This document shows, in pieces, positions 44,921 to 54,371 of a DNA stretch of 56,435 nucleotides; within the stretch, counting starts at the first letter, position 1; each line of letters begins with the position of its first letter. Below the pieces are notes generated by a model that did not search any database, was not told where the DNA came from, and saw only the letters and a program-made list of their open reading frames with translations. This DNA is from Bdellovibrio sp. 28-41-41 (lineage in GTDB: Bacteria > Bdellovibrionota > Bdellovibrionia > Bdellovibrionales > Bdellovibrionaceae): assembly GCA_002256935.1 (NCBI GenBank), contig NCGL01000010.1, positions 1 through 56,435 on the forward strand, in the 5' to 3' direction. The translations under genes and the position numbers were made by a program.

Positions 44921-44949
44921 TTACTAACCCAATTCAAGTTTGGCATAAT
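44921..44949 (+). promoter_or_regulatory. Candidate promoter of prkA-yeaH-spoVR
   Basis: CATAAT (44944-44949) is preceded by TGG, giving an extended -10 (TGn), and TTACTA lies 17 bp upstream. A short hairpin (44967-44992) follows in the leader, 30 bp before the prkA start; it holds its T run in the loop, so it is not a terminator. Confidence 0.42.
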
Positions 44950-45022
44950 CTAAGTATAGAACCACTGGACGCCATTTTTTTGAATGGTGGCCTGTTGTTC
45001 ATTTGAATCCAGGGAGTGATTT

Positions 45023-47098
45023 ATGAGCGACAACATCAATTTTAGTTCCATAGTTCAAAATTGGAAAAATACCAGCCAGACATCAAAGATGCACTGGTCA
45101 GGGACTCTGGACGAATACCTGAAAATGGTAAAACAAAATCCTAAAATTACACGAAACGCGTTTCAGCGTATGTACGACATGATCGTTGAATCCGGCAGTG
45201 AAAAATATATCGATTTTAAAAAAGAAGTCGTTCGTTATAAATTCTTCGACGATGCCACGAGCAACGGTAAAGACGCCGTTTTCGGATTAGACATCATGCT
45301 GATGAAATTAGTTAACGTGCTGAAAGCCGCGGCTCTTGGTTACGGAACTGAAAAACGGGTCATCCTTCTTCACGGTCCGGTTGGATCTGCAAAATCAACA
45401 GTCTGCCGCATGTTAAAAAAAGGTTTAGAATCATATTCTAAATCTGACAAAGGCGCACTCTACACATTCGAATGGATTGATGAAAAAGAAGAGCTAGATG
45501 GTTTACTTGGTAAAGGTGTTCGTGCTTTCCCAAGCCCGATGCATGAAGAGCCATTGTTGCTAATCCCCGAAGAGATGCGCACACAATTGTGTGATGAAAT
45601 TAATCGTGGCCAAGACGGCGAATACCGCATGAAGATCGAAGGTGAGCTGTCACCGCCGTCCCGTTTTATTTTCAAAAGCTTAATGGATAGGTACCAAGGC
45701 GATATCATGAAAGTATTCTCTCACGTACGCGTGCGAAGAATGTTCCTTTCAGAAGCAGATCGTATCGGTATTGGCACATTCCAACCGAAAGATGAAAAGA
45801 ATCAGGATTCAACTGAATTAACTGGTGATATCAATTATCGTAAAATTGCTGAATACGGATCAGATTCTGATCCACGAGCGTTTAACTTTGACGGCGAGTT
45901 CAACGTAGCTAATCGCGGGATGATCGAATTCGTTGAGGTTCTGAAATTGGACGTAGCCTTCTTGTACGACTTACTAGGTGCTTCGCAAGAACATCGTGTG
46001 AAGCCTAAGAAATTTGCTCAGACATACATTGATGAAGTGATTATCGGCCATACGAACGAGCCTGAGTATCGTCGTTTGCAAGATAACGAATTCATGGAAG
46101 CCCTTCGCGATAGAACAGTTAAGATCGATATTCCATATATCACTCGCTGGAAAGAGGAAATTAACATCTATAAGAAGGATTTTAATTCTCAACGTCTAAG
46201 AGGGATTTCCATTGCGCCACATACTATTGAGATGGCCGCAATGTGGGCGATTCTGACTCGTTTAGAAAAACCGAAAAAAGCAAATTTAACTCGTTTGCAA
46301 AAATTGAAACTATATAATGGTAAAACGTTACCGAATTACACGGAAGATAACGTTAAGGAATTACGCAAAGAAACAATCCGTGAAGGTTTGGAAGGTATTT
46401 CACCCCGTTACATCCAGGATAAGCTTTCAAACGCGATCGTGAATGCTCAGCAGAACAACAAAGGTTCTGTGAATCCATTCATGGTGCTGATCGAACTTGA
46501 AAATGGTTTGAAAAACCACTCTTTGATTTCGAACGAAGAATTGAAATCGGACTATCGTGAATTAATTGGTGTTGTTAAGCAGGAATACGAAGAGATCATT
46601 AAGGGCGAAGTTCAACGTGCGATCAGCGCGGATGAAAGTGCCCTACAAAGACTTTGCGCGAACTACATCGATAACGTAAAAGCGTTCACGCAAAAAGAGC
46701 GTGTACGTAATCAGTTCACGGGTATGGATGAAGAGGCCGATGAGCGGTTAATGAGATCTATCGAAGAGAAGATCGAAATTCCGGAGTCTCGTAAAGATGA
46801 TTTCCGCCGGGAGATCATGAACTACATCGGTGCTTTGTCGCTTGAGGGCAAAAAATTCAATTACAAAATGAATGAACGCTTACATAAAGCACTAGAGCTA
46901 AAGCTGTTTGAAGATCAAAAAGATAGCATCAAGTTAACAAGCTTAGTGAGCTCGGTTGTGGATAAAGATACTCAAGAAAAAATTGAAATTGTTAAATCTC
47001 GTCTAATCAAAGATTTTGGTTACGATGAAATCTCGGCGACAGATGTGTTACATTACGTAGCAAGTATCTTTGCTCGAGGAGATGTCAAGAATAAGTAG
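45023..47098 (+). CDS. prkA: Serine protein kinase PrkA (YeaG-like AAA protein)
   Basis: AAA-type ATPase domain with Walker [11 protein letters not shown] and the PrkA N-terminal pattern ([11 protein letters not shown] ... [23 protein letters not shown]). The conserved [16 protein letters not shown] and [16 protein letters not shown] segments are present, and the C-terminal kinase-like region ends in [17 protein letters not shown]. The size (691 aa) is within family range. In B. subtilis and E. coli, PrkA/YeaG acts in stress and starvation responses. AGGGAGTGA lies before the ATG. It heads a three-gene set with yeaH and spoVR with gaps of 5 bp or less. Confidence 0.96.
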   Translation: MSDNINFSSIVQNWKNTSQTSKMHWSGTLDEYLKMVKQNPKITRNAFQRMYDMIVESGSEKYIDFKKEVVRYKFFDDATSNGKDAVFGLDIMLMKLVNVLKAAALGYGTEKRVILLHGPVGSAKSTVCRMLKKGLESYSKSDKGALYTFEWIDEKEELDGLLGKGVRAFPSPMHEEPLLLIPEEMRTQLCDEINRGQDGEYRMKIEGELSPPSRFIFKSLMDRYQGDIMKVFSHVRVRRMFLSEADRIGIGTFQPKDEKNQDSTELTGDINYRKIAEYGSDSDPRAFNFDGEFNVANRGMIEFVEVLKLDVAFLYDLLGASQEHRVKPKKFAQTYIDEVIIGHTNEPEYRRLQDNEFMEALRDRTVKIDIPYITRWKEEINIYKKDFNSQRLRGISIAPHTIEMAAMWAILTRLEKPKKANLTRLQKLKLYNGKTLPNYTEDNVKELRKETIREGLEGISPRYIQDKLSNAIVNAQQNNKGSVNPFMVLIELENGLKNHSLISNEELKSDYRELIGVVKQEYEEIIKGEVQRAISADESALQRLCANYIDNVKAFTQKERVRNQFTGMDEEADERLMRSIEEKIEIPESRKDDFRREIMNYIGALSLEGKKFNYKMNERLHKALELKLFEDQKDSIKLTSLVSSVVDKDTQEKIEIVKSRLIKDFGYDEISATDVLHYVASIFARGDVKNK

Positions 47099-47103
47099 GG
47101 AAC

Positions 47104-48198
47104 ATGTCAATTAAAGAAGATCATTCACGGTTTCGAGATATAGTTAAAGGTAAAGTTAAAGAGAACTTTAAGAAATATGTCTCGCAAGGTGAAATGATAG
47201 GTAAGCGAGAAGATGAATTCGTAAAGATCCCGCTGCCGTCTATTGATATCCCTAATTTCCGATACGGCGCCAAACAACAAGGTGGTGTCGGTCAAGGTGA
47301 AGGACAGCAAGGTGAAGACGTAGGTGATCCTGGCTCTGGTCAAGGCGTTGCGGGCGATAAGCCAGGCGAACACTTAGTCGAAGTTGAATTATCCCTAGAT
47401 GAATTAGCCGAAATCCTTGGCGAGAAATTGCAATTACCTCGCATTGAGCCTAAGGGTAACAAGAATATCGACACGGTTAAGACCAAATACAACGGTATCG
47501 CACCGGTGGGACCCGAAGGTCTTCGCCAATTTAAAAATACATACAAGCAAGCGTTGAAACGTATGATATCTAGCGGTTACTACGATCCTATCGATCCAAA
47601 AATCGTTCCGATCCGCCGTGATTATAGATACAAAACATTTAAGAAAATCGTTCAGCCTCAAACCAAAGCGGTTGTCATATATATGATGGACGTATCGGGA
47701 TCCATGGGTGACGAGCAAAAAGAAATCGTCCGCCTAGAGAGTTTTTGGATCAACACGTGGCTAAAAAAACATTACAAGGGTCTTGAAACCCGCTTCATCA
47801 TTCACGATGCGGCGGCCAAGGAAGTTGACGAGAACACATTTTTTAGAACCAGTGAATCCGGTGGTACATTAATTAGCTCAGCTTACAAACTAGCTCAGCA
47901 AATTATCGAAGAAGACTACCCACCAAATGAGTGGAACATTTATCCATTTCATTTTAGCGATGGTGATAACTGGAGCGGTGAAGATACACGACTGTGCATA
48001 AAACTGATTCGTGAATTTTTCATCCCAAATACAAATGCGTTTTGTTACGGCCAGGTAGAAAGCAAATATGGATCTGGTCAGTTTTTAAAAGATTTACAGA
48101 AAGAATTTCCGGAAAGTGAACAGGTGCTTCTAAGTCAGATCGAAAACCGCGACAAGATTTTAGATTCAATTAAGGACTTCCTAGGAAAAGGAAAATAG
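47104..48198 (+). CDS. yeaH: YeaH/YhbH family protein (DUF444), VWA-like
   Basis: The start [23 protein letters not shown] is typical of YeaH/YhbH. A Gly/Gln-rich linker ([19 protein letters not shown]) leads to IEPKGNKN and the VWA-like domain with [17 protein letters not shown], a MIDAS-type DxSGS motif. In many bacteria the gene sits between prkA and spoVR, as here, and all three are induced in stationary phase or sporulation. Biochemical function is not settled. Confidence 0.95.
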   Translation: MSIKEDHSRFRDIVKGKVKENFKKYVSQGEMIGKREDEFVKIPLPSIDIPNFRYGAKQQGGVGQGEGQQGEDVGDPGSGQGVAGDKPGEHLVEVELSLDELAEILGEKLQLPRIEPKGNKNIDTVKTKYNGIAPVGPEGLRQFKNTYKQALKRMISSGYYDPIDPKIVPIRRDYRYKTFKKIVQPQTKAVVIYMMDVSGSMGDEQKEIVRLESFWINTWLKKHYKGLETRFIIHDAAAKEVDENTFFRTSESGGTLISSAYKLAQQIIEEDYPPNEWNIYPFHFSDGDNWSGEDTRLCIKLIREFFIPNTNAFCYGQVESKYGSGQFLKDLQKEFPESEQVLLSQIENRDKILDSIKDFLGKGK

Positions 48199-49710
48199 AT
48201 GGCTAACCTAACTCCCGAATTAGAGGCAGAACGAAAGAAAATTTGTCAGATCGCTAAAGACGCGGGTCTGGACTTTTTTGAAACTATTTTTGAATTGATC
48301 ACATACGATCAAATCAATCAGTTTGCCGCGTTCGGCGGTTTTCCCGTGAGATATCCACACTGGAAATTCGGTATGGAGTACGAGCATCTTTCGAAAAGTT
48401 ACGAATACGGTTTATCAAAAATTTACGAAATGGTTATTAACACGGATCCTTGTTACGCCTATCTAATGGAAGGCAACATGATGATGGATCAAAAACTAGT
48501 GATGGCCCATGTGTATGGTCACTGCGATTTTTTCAAAAACAATGTTTGGTTTGGAAAAACCAATCGCAAGATGATGGATCAAATGGCGAATCACGCGACT
48601 CGCATTCGTCGCTACGTAGATCGCCATGGCATTGATCGCGTTGAAGAGTTTATCGATACGTGCTTGAGCTTAGAAAACTTAATTGATCGCTACAGCCCCT
48701 ATCATGAAAAAAGCACGAAAACCGAGCCCGAGGCTCACGATGCTGGTCGCAATGTAGAGCCAGGTATGTTACGAGTGAATCGCCCTTACATGCGTGACTT
48801 CATCAATCCGCCTGAATTTGTAAAAGAACAGAAAAGAAAACGCGAAGAACAAGAAATGATCAAGCGCTCTAAATTTCCTTCGGAGCCAGAGAAAGACGTT
48901 CTCACGTTTTTGCTCAACTACGCGCCTCTAGAAGATTGGCAGCAAGACATTTTAAGCATTATCCGTGATGAAGCTTATTATTTCTCGCCACAAGGTATGA
49001 CGAAAACTATGAATGAAGGCTGGGCATCGTACTGGCATTCTAAATTGATGACTGAAAAAATTCTGCACGATTCAGAAATTATTGATTTTGCGGATCATCA
49101 TTCGGGAACGATGGCGATGGCACCCAATGGTTACAATCCATATAAGGTAGGAATTGAACTGTTCCGTGACATCGAAGATCGCTGGAACAAAGGTCAATTT
49201 GGACGCGAGTGGGATCAATGTGACGACGTGAAAGAACGCAAGCATTGGGACAAAAAGTTAGGCCTGGGTCGTCAAAAGATTTTTGAAGTCAGAAAATTCT
49301 ACAATGACGTGACGTTTATTGATGAATTTCTAACGGAAGACTTTTGTGTGCGAAACAAGCTATTTGTTTACAAATTTAACAAGCGCACAAACAAATTTGA
49401 AGTAGACACTCGAGACTTTAAAGCCATTAAGGCAAAACTTCTGTTCCACATGACTAATTTCGGGCAACCGATAATCCGAATTGAAGACGCTAATTTTGAA
49501 AATCGAGGCGAATTACTTTTGACCCACCTTCACGAAGGCATTGATTTACAACCGGATTTTATGAACGAGACTCTTAAAAACGTTCAAAAAGTTTGGAGTC
49601 GACCGGTGAATTTGGTGACGGCTATGGAGGGAGAAGGTTTCCTTTACCGCTTTGACGGTAAAGAGATGCAAACCCACAAAATTCAGCCGTTGCCTCAGCA
49701 GAAAGCTTAG
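48199..49710 (+). CDS. spoVR: SpoVR family protein
   Basis: SpoVR signatures throughout: FFETIFELITYDQINQFAAFGGFPVRYPHWKFGMEYEHL near the start, NEGWASYWHSKLMTEKIL, ADHHSGTMAMAPNGYNPYKVG, and ELLLTHLHEGIDL near the end. The many histidines (PHWKFG, AHVYGHCDFF, HSGT) may bind metal. The 503-residue length is normal. It begins directly after the yeaH stop codon. SpoVR is needed for spore cortex formation in Bacillus; in non-spore-formers the trio is tied to stress. Confidence 0.96.
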   Translation: MANLTPELEAERKKICQIAKDAGLDFFETIFELITYDQINQFAAFGGFPVRYPHWKFGMEYEHLSKSYEYGLSKIYEMVINTDPCYAYLMEGNMMMDQKLVMAHVYGHCDFFKNNVWFGKTNRKMMDQMANHATRIRRYVDRHGIDRVEEFIDTCLSLENLIDRYSPYHEKSTKTEPEAHDAGRNVEPGMLRVNRPYMRDFINPPEFVKEQKRKREEQEMIKRSKFPSEPEKDVLTFLLNYAPLEDWQQDILSIIRDEAYYFSPQGMTKTMNEGWASYWHSKLMTEKILHDSEIIDFADHHSGTMAMAPNGYNPYKVGIELFRDIEDRWNKGQFGREWDQCDDVKERKHWDKKLGLGRQKIFEVRKFYNDVTFIDEFLTEDFCVRNKLFVYKFNKRTNKFEVDTRDFKAIKAKLLFHMTNFGQPIIRIEDANFENRGELLLTHLHEGIDLQPDFMNETLKNVQKVWSRPVNLVTAMEGEGFLYRFDGKEMQTHKIQPLPQQKA

Positions 49711-49727
49711 TCTAGGCTCTGAAGTCT

Positions 49728-50090
49728 ATGTCCAATACGCGCACAGTCTATTCGACCGACCCTAAAGACAAGGTTAATTGTCCAGAATGTAAAAGGAACT
49801 TTACAGATTGTAAGTGCATGAAGCAGGATTTGGTAGATATGTCCAAGGTCACCGTCGTTCTTCGCCTTGAGAAGAACGGGCGAGGTGGAAAAACTGTGAC
49901 AATCATAGAGAAATTACCAAGAAATGAGACTTATTTGAAGGAGCTGTGCCGGGAAATCAAGGCCAAATGCGCTTCTGGCGGGACTCACAGGTTGACAAAG
50001 GATCAGGCGGTAATAGAGATCCAGGGAGACAAGTTGGATGTAATTAAAAAAATTTTGACGCAAAAGTTGATTAAATTTAAGGGCTTTTAA
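49728..50090 (+). CDS. SUI1/YciH-family translation factor with a Cys-rich N-terminus
   Basis: The C-terminal 80 residues are a SUI1 (eIF1) domain: VTVVLRLEKNGRGGKTVTIIEKLP, LKELCREIKAKCASGGTHRL, AVIEIQGDKLDVIKKILTQKLIKFKGF. The N-terminus has CPECKRNFTDCKC, a probable zinc knuckle also present in many bacterial YciH relatives. YciH acts in translation initiation fidelity under stress in E. coli. It follows spoVR after 17 bp and may be co-transcribed with it. Confidence 0.9.
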   Translation: MSNTRTVYSTDPKDKVNCPECKRNFTDCKCMKQDLVDMSKVTVVLRLEKNGRGGKTVTIIEKLPRNETYLKELCREIKAKCASGGTHRLTKDQAVIEIQGDKLDVIKKILTQKLIKFKGF

Positions 50091-50168
50091 TGTAGAGTAA
50101 GCCAAAATTTTCCTTGTATAATTAAAGCTTTTGTATTTAAACACAAAGATAAACCCTAGGTAAACCAA

Positions 50169-50849
50169 ATGACTTTAAAGAAAAAAGTACTGATAGTAGA
50201 CGACTACGAAGAGAGCTGCGCCCTGTTAAGCGAAATTCTAGAAGATAGTTATGAGTGCCTTGCGACTCAAGAAAGTTCAAAAACGTTCGAACTTCTAGAA
50301 ACGTTTAAGCCAAACTTAGTAATTCTAGATTACAAAATGCCGGGCTTGTTGGGTGTTGACGTGTGCGAACAAATTCGCGCCAAAGAAGACACAAAATATA
50401 TTCCAGTGATTTTCGTTTCTGGCGCCGCAACGGTGGAAGAAAAAATTCGCGCGTTTGAAATGGGTGCGGATGATTTCGTATCTAAACCGTTTCACGTAAA
50501 AGAATTATTATTGCGAATCAAACGTCTTGTTGATCGCGAAAACGAAGCTGTCAGTGAACTCGCTGCTTCGAATTTGAAAATGAATTTACTTTCTCGCCGT
50601 GTTTATCTGGACGGCGCCGAAGTGCAATTGACCCCAAAGCAGTTTGATATCCTTAAGCTTCTAGTAGGTGCTAAAAACAATTTAGTATCTCGCGAGAAGT
50701 TTTTGGAAGAAATCTGGGGCGATACCGAAGTGACTTCGCGAAATGTAGATAGCCAAATCAATTACCTAAAACGCAAAATCGAAACGTTTAAAGGTAAAAT
50801 CTCTGCGGTTCCGAGTTTGGGTTACAGACTTGATGTTCAAGAGAACTAA
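50169..50849 (+). CDS. Response regulator, OmpR/PhoB type
   Basis: Receiver domain (about residues 5-120): acidic pair D11-D12, phosphoacceptor D54 in VILDYKMP, the Ser/Thr position in VIFVSGA, and the Lys in VSKPF. The DNA-binding winged helix (about 130-226) has LTPKQFDILKLLVGAKNNLVSREKFLEEIWG and RNVDSQINYLKRKIE, ending PSLGYRLDV. All phosphorylation residues are intact. No kinase is next to it, so it is an orphan that could serve one of the orphan kinases in this window. A terminator follows. Confidence 0.95.
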   Translation: MTLKKKVLIVDDYEESCALLSEILEDSYECLATQESSKTFELLETFKPNLVILDYKMPGLLGVDVCEQIRAKEDTKYIPVIFVSGAATVEEKIRAFEMGADDFVSKPFHVKELLLRIKRLVDRENEAVSELAASNLKMNLLSRRVYLDGAEVQLTPKQFDILKLLVGAKNNLVSREKFLEEIWGDTEVTSRNVDSQINYLKRKIETFKGKISAVPSLGYRLDVQEN

Positions 50850-50875
50850 ATTTTAAAATAAATTCGAAATTTGTT

Positions 50876-50902
50876 AAAAGCCAGCGAGAGCGGGTTTTTT
50901 TT
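50876..50902 (+). terminator. Intrinsic terminator of the response regulator gene
   Basis: AAAAGCCAGC and GCGGGTTTT pair around GAGA with one A-G mismatch and one G-T wobble. Eight T follow the last G (50895-50902). It overlaps the tadA stop on the other strand by 2 bp. Confidence 0.75.
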
Positions 50903-51413
50903 ATTCTATTTTCTTTTTCTGTTTTTTTCGGCTGCGTAAATCTTTAAAGAATGTTTTCAGTAAAAGGGAGCTCTCTTCCTTTAGTATTCCCGTTTCCCAT
51001 TTGGGTTGATGATTGAACCGTTTGTCGTCGAAAACATGATATAGGCTGCAACAAGCGCCGGCCTTAGGATCTTCTGTGGCGATATAAACCTGCCGAAGGC
51101 GTGATTGAATTATGGCGCCCGAGCACATCAGGCAGGGTTCAAGACTGACGTAAAGGTCGCAGTCGACCAGTCGCCAACTTTTTAACTTGAGTGCTGCCTT
51201 TTGAATTGCGATCAATTCGGCATGTAGGATTGGATTGTTTTTTGATTCGCGCAGATTAAAACCTCGGCCGATAATTTTGCCATCCTTAACTATAATCGCC
51301 CCGACGGGTACTTCACCCTTAGTTTTGGCTTTTTGGGCCTCCTTAAGCGCTAATCTCATCCAATGCTCCGGCTCTTTTGGCTTTTGGGGGCGAGGATTTG
51401 AGGTTTTCGGCAT
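50901..51413 (-). CDS. tadA: tRNA adenosine(34) deaminase TadA
   Basis: Zinc deaminase that converts A34 to inosine in tRNA-Arg(ACG). The catalytic HAE is in NPILHAELIAIQKA and the zinc cysteines are in SLEPCLMCSGAI (PCxxC). GEVPVGAIIVKDGKIIGRGFN and DPKAGACCSLYHVFDD are typical TadA segments. A basic tail (RSRKKQKKK) extends the C-terminus. AGGAG is 6 bases before the ATG. The 170-residue length is normal. Confidence 0.95.
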   Translation of the reverse strand: MPKTSNPRPQKPKEPEHWMRLALKEAQKAKTKGEVPVGAIIVKDGKIIGRGFNLRESKNNPILHAELIAIQKAALKLKSWRLVDCDLYVSLEPCLMCSGAIIQSRLRQVYIATEDPKAGACCSLYHVFDDKRFNHQPKWETGILKEESSLLLKTFFKDLRSRKKQKKKIE

Positions 51414-51483
51414 CTGAACTCCTGGAAATAGTGCATAGCATTAAATGCGGATAAGTCAAAGTGTTTGCTAAAGGAAAAGGCTT

Positions 51484-51511
51484 TTGCTATTCCTCACGGT
51501 TTACTTATATG
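51484..51511 (+). promoter_or_regulatory. Candidate promoter of rpsU
   Basis: TTGCTA (51484-51489), a 16-bp spacer and TATATG (51506-51511) lie about 25 bp upstream of the rpsU start codon. It is a modest match to sigma-70, supported mainly by position. Confidence 0.38.
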
Positions 51512-51533
51512 CATTGAGAGGACGGTGATATTA

Positions 51534-51728
51534 ATGCCATTTGTTAAACTTAGAGACGGAGAAAACTTCGAATCTGCTTTCAGAAAGTTCAAAAAATCTT
51601 GCGAAAAAGCAGGGATCCTTTCAGAAGTAAAAAAACGCGAACATTTCGAAAAACCTAGCGTACGTTTGAAAAAGAAGTCTATAGCTGCTCGTAAAAGAGC
51701 TCTAAAAAAAGCTAAAATGAGAGATTAG
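51534..51728 (+). CDS. rpsU: 30S ribosomal protein S21
   Basis: A small basic ribosomal protein: [41 protein letters not shown], then a Lys/Arg-rich tail. I chose ATG at 51534 because family members start MPxVKxRxGE; extending to 51465 adds 23 residues unlike S21. GAGAGGACGG upstream provides the ribosome-binding site. It heads the macromolecular synthesis genes (rpsU-dnaG-rpoD, with yqeY inserted) and is followed by its own terminator, as in E. coli. Confidence 0.95.
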   Translation: MPFVKLRDGENFESAFRKFKKSCEKAGILSEVKKREHFEKPSVRLKKKSIAARKRALKKAKMRD

Positions 51729-51751
51729 TCTTTACGACTAAAACCAAATTG

Positions 51752-51786
51752 AAAACAGCTAAGTTGAAAAACTTGGCTGTTTTTAT
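51752..51786 (+). terminator. Intrinsic terminator after rpsU
   Basis: AAAACAGCTAAGTT and AACTTGGCTGTTTT form a 14-bp stem with one U-G wobble around GAAA. A TTTTATTTTAATT tail follows. It separates rpsU from yqeY and would let S21 be made in excess of the downstream products. Confidence 0.88.
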
Positions 51787-51835
51787 TTTAATTAATCAGC
51801 TTAAAGTTAAACATGAAGCTAAAGAGGTTACTCAT

Positions 51836-52285
51836 ATGGAAATTCGTGAAAAATTGATGTCCGACATGAAAGACGCGATGAGAGCGAAAGACTCTTTAAA
51901 GCTTGAAGCCATCCGTTTCCTTCAATCAGCTATAAAATACAAAGAAGTTGAGGTTCGTCCCAACGCTATCACGGCGGACGACGTACTTGGCGTTATTAAA
52001 AAATTAGTAAAACAAAGAAAAGAATCGATCGAGCAGTTCAAGGCGGCATCTCGCCAAGATCTGGTGGATAAAGAAACTCAAGAGTTGAAAGTCCTAGAAG
52101 CGTATTTGCCAGCTCAAATGACGGCAGAACAAATTGCCGTTGTAGTCACTGAAGTTATCGCTTCCACAGGTGCCAAAACCGTTAAGGAAATGGGCCTGGT
52201 GATGAAAGAAGTTATGGCGAAAACCGCTGGAGCAGCGGATAACAAGACTGTTAGTGAAATTATTAAACAAAAGCTATCCGTTTAA
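51836..52285 (+). CDS. yqeY: GatB/YqeY domain-containing protein
   Basis: A YqeY-type protein: EIREKLMSDMKDAMRAKDSLKLEAIRFLQSAIKYKEVE, LGVIKKLVKQRKESIEQFKAASRQDLVDKE, LEAYLPAQMTAEQI and the GAADNKTVSEIIKQKL end. The fold matches the tail domain of GatB, which binds tRNA in amidotransferases, but the function of free YqeY is unknown. I chose ATG at 51836, with AGAGG upstream; starting at 51749 would place the start inside the rpsU terminator. It commonly sits between rpsU and dnaG. Confidence 0.93.
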   Translation: MEIREKLMSDMKDAMRAKDSLKLEAIRFLQSAIKYKEVEVRPNAITADDVLGVIKKLVKQRKESIEQFKAASRQDLVDKETQELKVLEAYLPAQMTAEQIAVVVTEVIASTGAKTVKEMGLVMKEVMAKTAGAADNKTVSEIIKQKLSV

Positions 52286-52300
52286 GATAGCTTTTGCTTT
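52268..52300 (+). terminator. Intrinsic terminator overlapping the yqeY stop codon
   Basis: CAAAAGCTATC (52268-52278) and GATAGCTTTTG (52286-52296) form a perfect 11-bp stem. The left arm is inside the last codons of yqeY and the stop codon is in the loop. The 3' arm carries TTTT and is followed by CTTT, so termination may be partial. Confidence 0.65.
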
Positions 52301-52360
52301 CCCTTTAAAGGCACTTGCCTTAATCTATTAGTACACAATTAAGACAGAGACAGGCGACGG

Positions 52361-54358
52361 ATGAAATTTTCTCAGGAATTTATTGATCAAGTTCAGGACG
52401 CTAATAATCTCGTCGATATTATTTCTCAGTACACTCAGCTAAAACAATCGGGATCAGGCCTAATGGGCCGCTGTCCTTTTCCCGATCACAAAGAAAAAAC
52501 ACCCAGCTTTTCTGTGTCAGAGGCCAAGCAAGTTTATCACTGCTTTGGTTGCCAGAAGAGCGGAAATATTTTTACATTTTTAAATCAATATCAAGGTATG
52601 TCGTTCCCGCAATCGATGGAATATCTAGCCGATCGCGCCGGTATCGCTCTCCCAAAAGAATCTCAAGATTTTGATGATAAAAATGCCATTAGAAAAAAAG
52701 AAATTTTAAAATTAAACAAAACCGCACTGAATTTTTTCAATAAAAATTTAGAAACCTCAGGTAGAGATAGCATGGTCCGCCAGTACATGTCCAAGCGTGG
52801 GCTGACGGAAGACATAATCAAAATGTTCCGCTTGGGTTGGTCGATGCCCGAATGGGAAACGCTAGCGAATCATTTGAAGTCTACGGGACACTCACTGGAT
52901 TTGGCTGAAGAGGCGCGCCTAGTAAAACGTAAAACCAAAGAATCTGGCTTCTACGATATCTTTCGTGAACGCTTGATATTCCCGATCACAAACTCGATGG
53001 GCGATGTTTTAGCGTTTGGTGGGCGTATTCTGGCCCAGGGTGAACCCAAGTATTTGAACTCGCCTGAAACACAGGTCTTTCAAAAAGGGAAAATTTTTTA
53101 CGGTCTTGAGCAAACGGCTAGATATATTCGATCTCAGGATCAGATCATCATCGTTGAAGGATACATGGACCTTATTTCCCTGTTTCAGAGCGGCATTCGC
53201 AATGTCGTGGCTACAATGGGAACCGCGCTCACTTCGGATCATGGGCGCGTTATTAAACGCCTGACTCGTAACGTAGTGGTCCTGTTTGATGGCGATCGTG
53301 CGGGTAAAGAGGCCGCTGAACGCAGTTTATCGCTGCTTTTAGAGCAAGATCTGTATCCTCGCGGTTTAATCCTGCCGGACAACATGGACCCAGATGATTT
53401 TGTCAAAAGCCGTGGTGTGGACGAGTTAAGCCAGTTAATTGACCGTTCGCCTGACCTAATGAATCTAATATTTATGGAATGGTTAGTGGGTTTCGGCGGA
53501 GAGCCAAGCGAGAAAATCAAAATAGCGAACCGGCTAAAGAAGGTCTTGGACGTAATCCCAGACCCGCAATATCGCAAACTCTATGTTGAACAGCTGGCTC
53601 CGATGATGGGAGTTGATAAAAATTGGCTGCGAGAAACGGTGTTTGTGAAGCCCGCGACGGGGTCTTCTCAACAGAATCAACAGTCACCACATGCGCCTAT
53701 TAGACAAATCAAGCAGGAGCCAAAGGTAACGTCAAATTCGATGCCAAATGTTTCGAATGAACAAGTGAACTTCTCAGTTAAATCTGCTTCGAAAGTAGAG
53801 AAGCATTTGCTTTCACTAGTAATCAAATCCCGTGCCAATTTGGATTACTTTTTAGAACAAAATTTGAATCAGTATATCGTGAATATCCCTATGAAAAATC
53901 TTTTCACATTCGTTGATCAAGCCTATAGACAAAACCCTGAAAAGTTTGATAGGTTGACTAGTCTGTTGATAACTCAAATCGATGATCCAAACGTTTTGTT
54001 TTTTAAGACCCCCCAGGAAATTTGGAAGGGACAAAAAAGACAGGAAAAAAACGAGAAGGAAAAGGTCGACAAAGTTGATGCAGATTGGGAATCAGTAGAT
54101 GCGAATGATGGCAACATCAACGAATCAGAAAATTCCGATTCAGTGAGTGGGTTCGACGAACAAAAAAAAATAGAAATAGAAGCTAAATTTTTTAAGGACG
54201 CCGTTCAACGAGTCAAAGAAGACTTTTTAAAAGAGAGATTGAAAACGATCTCTCACGAGCTAAAGGTGAGCGCAACACCAGAGAAACTCGAAGAGATGAT
54301 GGCGATTCAAAAATCGCTAAAAGATCTCAAGGACAGTAAGGAAACCGCGCAGAGCTAG
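52361..54358 (+). CDS. dnaG: DNA primase DnaG
   Basis: Primase that makes RNA primers at the replication fork. The N-terminal zinc domain has C38, H43, C61 and C64 ([16 protein letters not shown] ... HCFGC); the first pair is spaced C-x4-H, two residues longer than in E. coli (CPFH). The TOPRIM core has [16 protein letters not shown] and [14 protein letters not shown], and [15 protein letters not shown] is the primase signature. The C-terminal third is Gln/Lys/Glu-rich and diverged, as usual for the helicase-binding domain. Length is 665 aa. Confidence 0.96.
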   Translation: MKFSQEFIDQVQDANNLVDIISQYTQLKQSGSGLMGRCPFPDHKEKTPSFSVSEAKQVYHCFGCQKSGNIFTFLNQYQGMSFPQSMEYLADRAGIALPKESQDFDDKNAIRKKEILKLNKTALNFFNKNLETSGRDSMVRQYMSKRGLTEDIIKMFRLGWSMPEWETLANHLKSTGHSLDLAEEARLVKRKTKESGFYDIFRERLIFPITNSMGDVLAFGGRILAQGEPKYLNSPETQVFQKGKIFYGLEQTARYIRSQDQIIIVEGYMDLISLFQSGIRNVVATMGTALTSDHGRVIKRLTRNVVVLFDGDRAGKEAAERSLSLLLEQDLYPRGLILPDNMDPDDFVKSRGVDELSQLIDRSPDLMNLIFMEWLVGFGGEPSEKIKIANRLKKVLDVIPDPQYRKLYVEQLAPMMGVDKNWLRETVFVKPATGSSQQNQQSPHAPIRQIKQEPKVTSNSMPNVSNEQVNFSVKSASKVEKHLLSLVIKSRANLDYFLEQNLNQYIVNIPMKNLFTFVDQAYRQNPEKFDRLTSLLITQIDDPNVLFFKTPQEIWKGQKRQEKNEKEKVDKVDADWESVDANDGNINESENSDSVSGFDEQKKIEIEAKFFKDAVQRVKEDFLKERLKTISHELKVSATPEKLEEMMAIQKSLKDLKDSKETAQS

Positions 54359-54371
54359 AACAGGGGAACGA

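Noticed and set aside
53239..53577. Minus-strand open frames inside dnaG (also at 53009-53242)
   Set aside because: They lie antisense to conserved primase motifs and have no ribosome-binding site or neighbours in the same direction.
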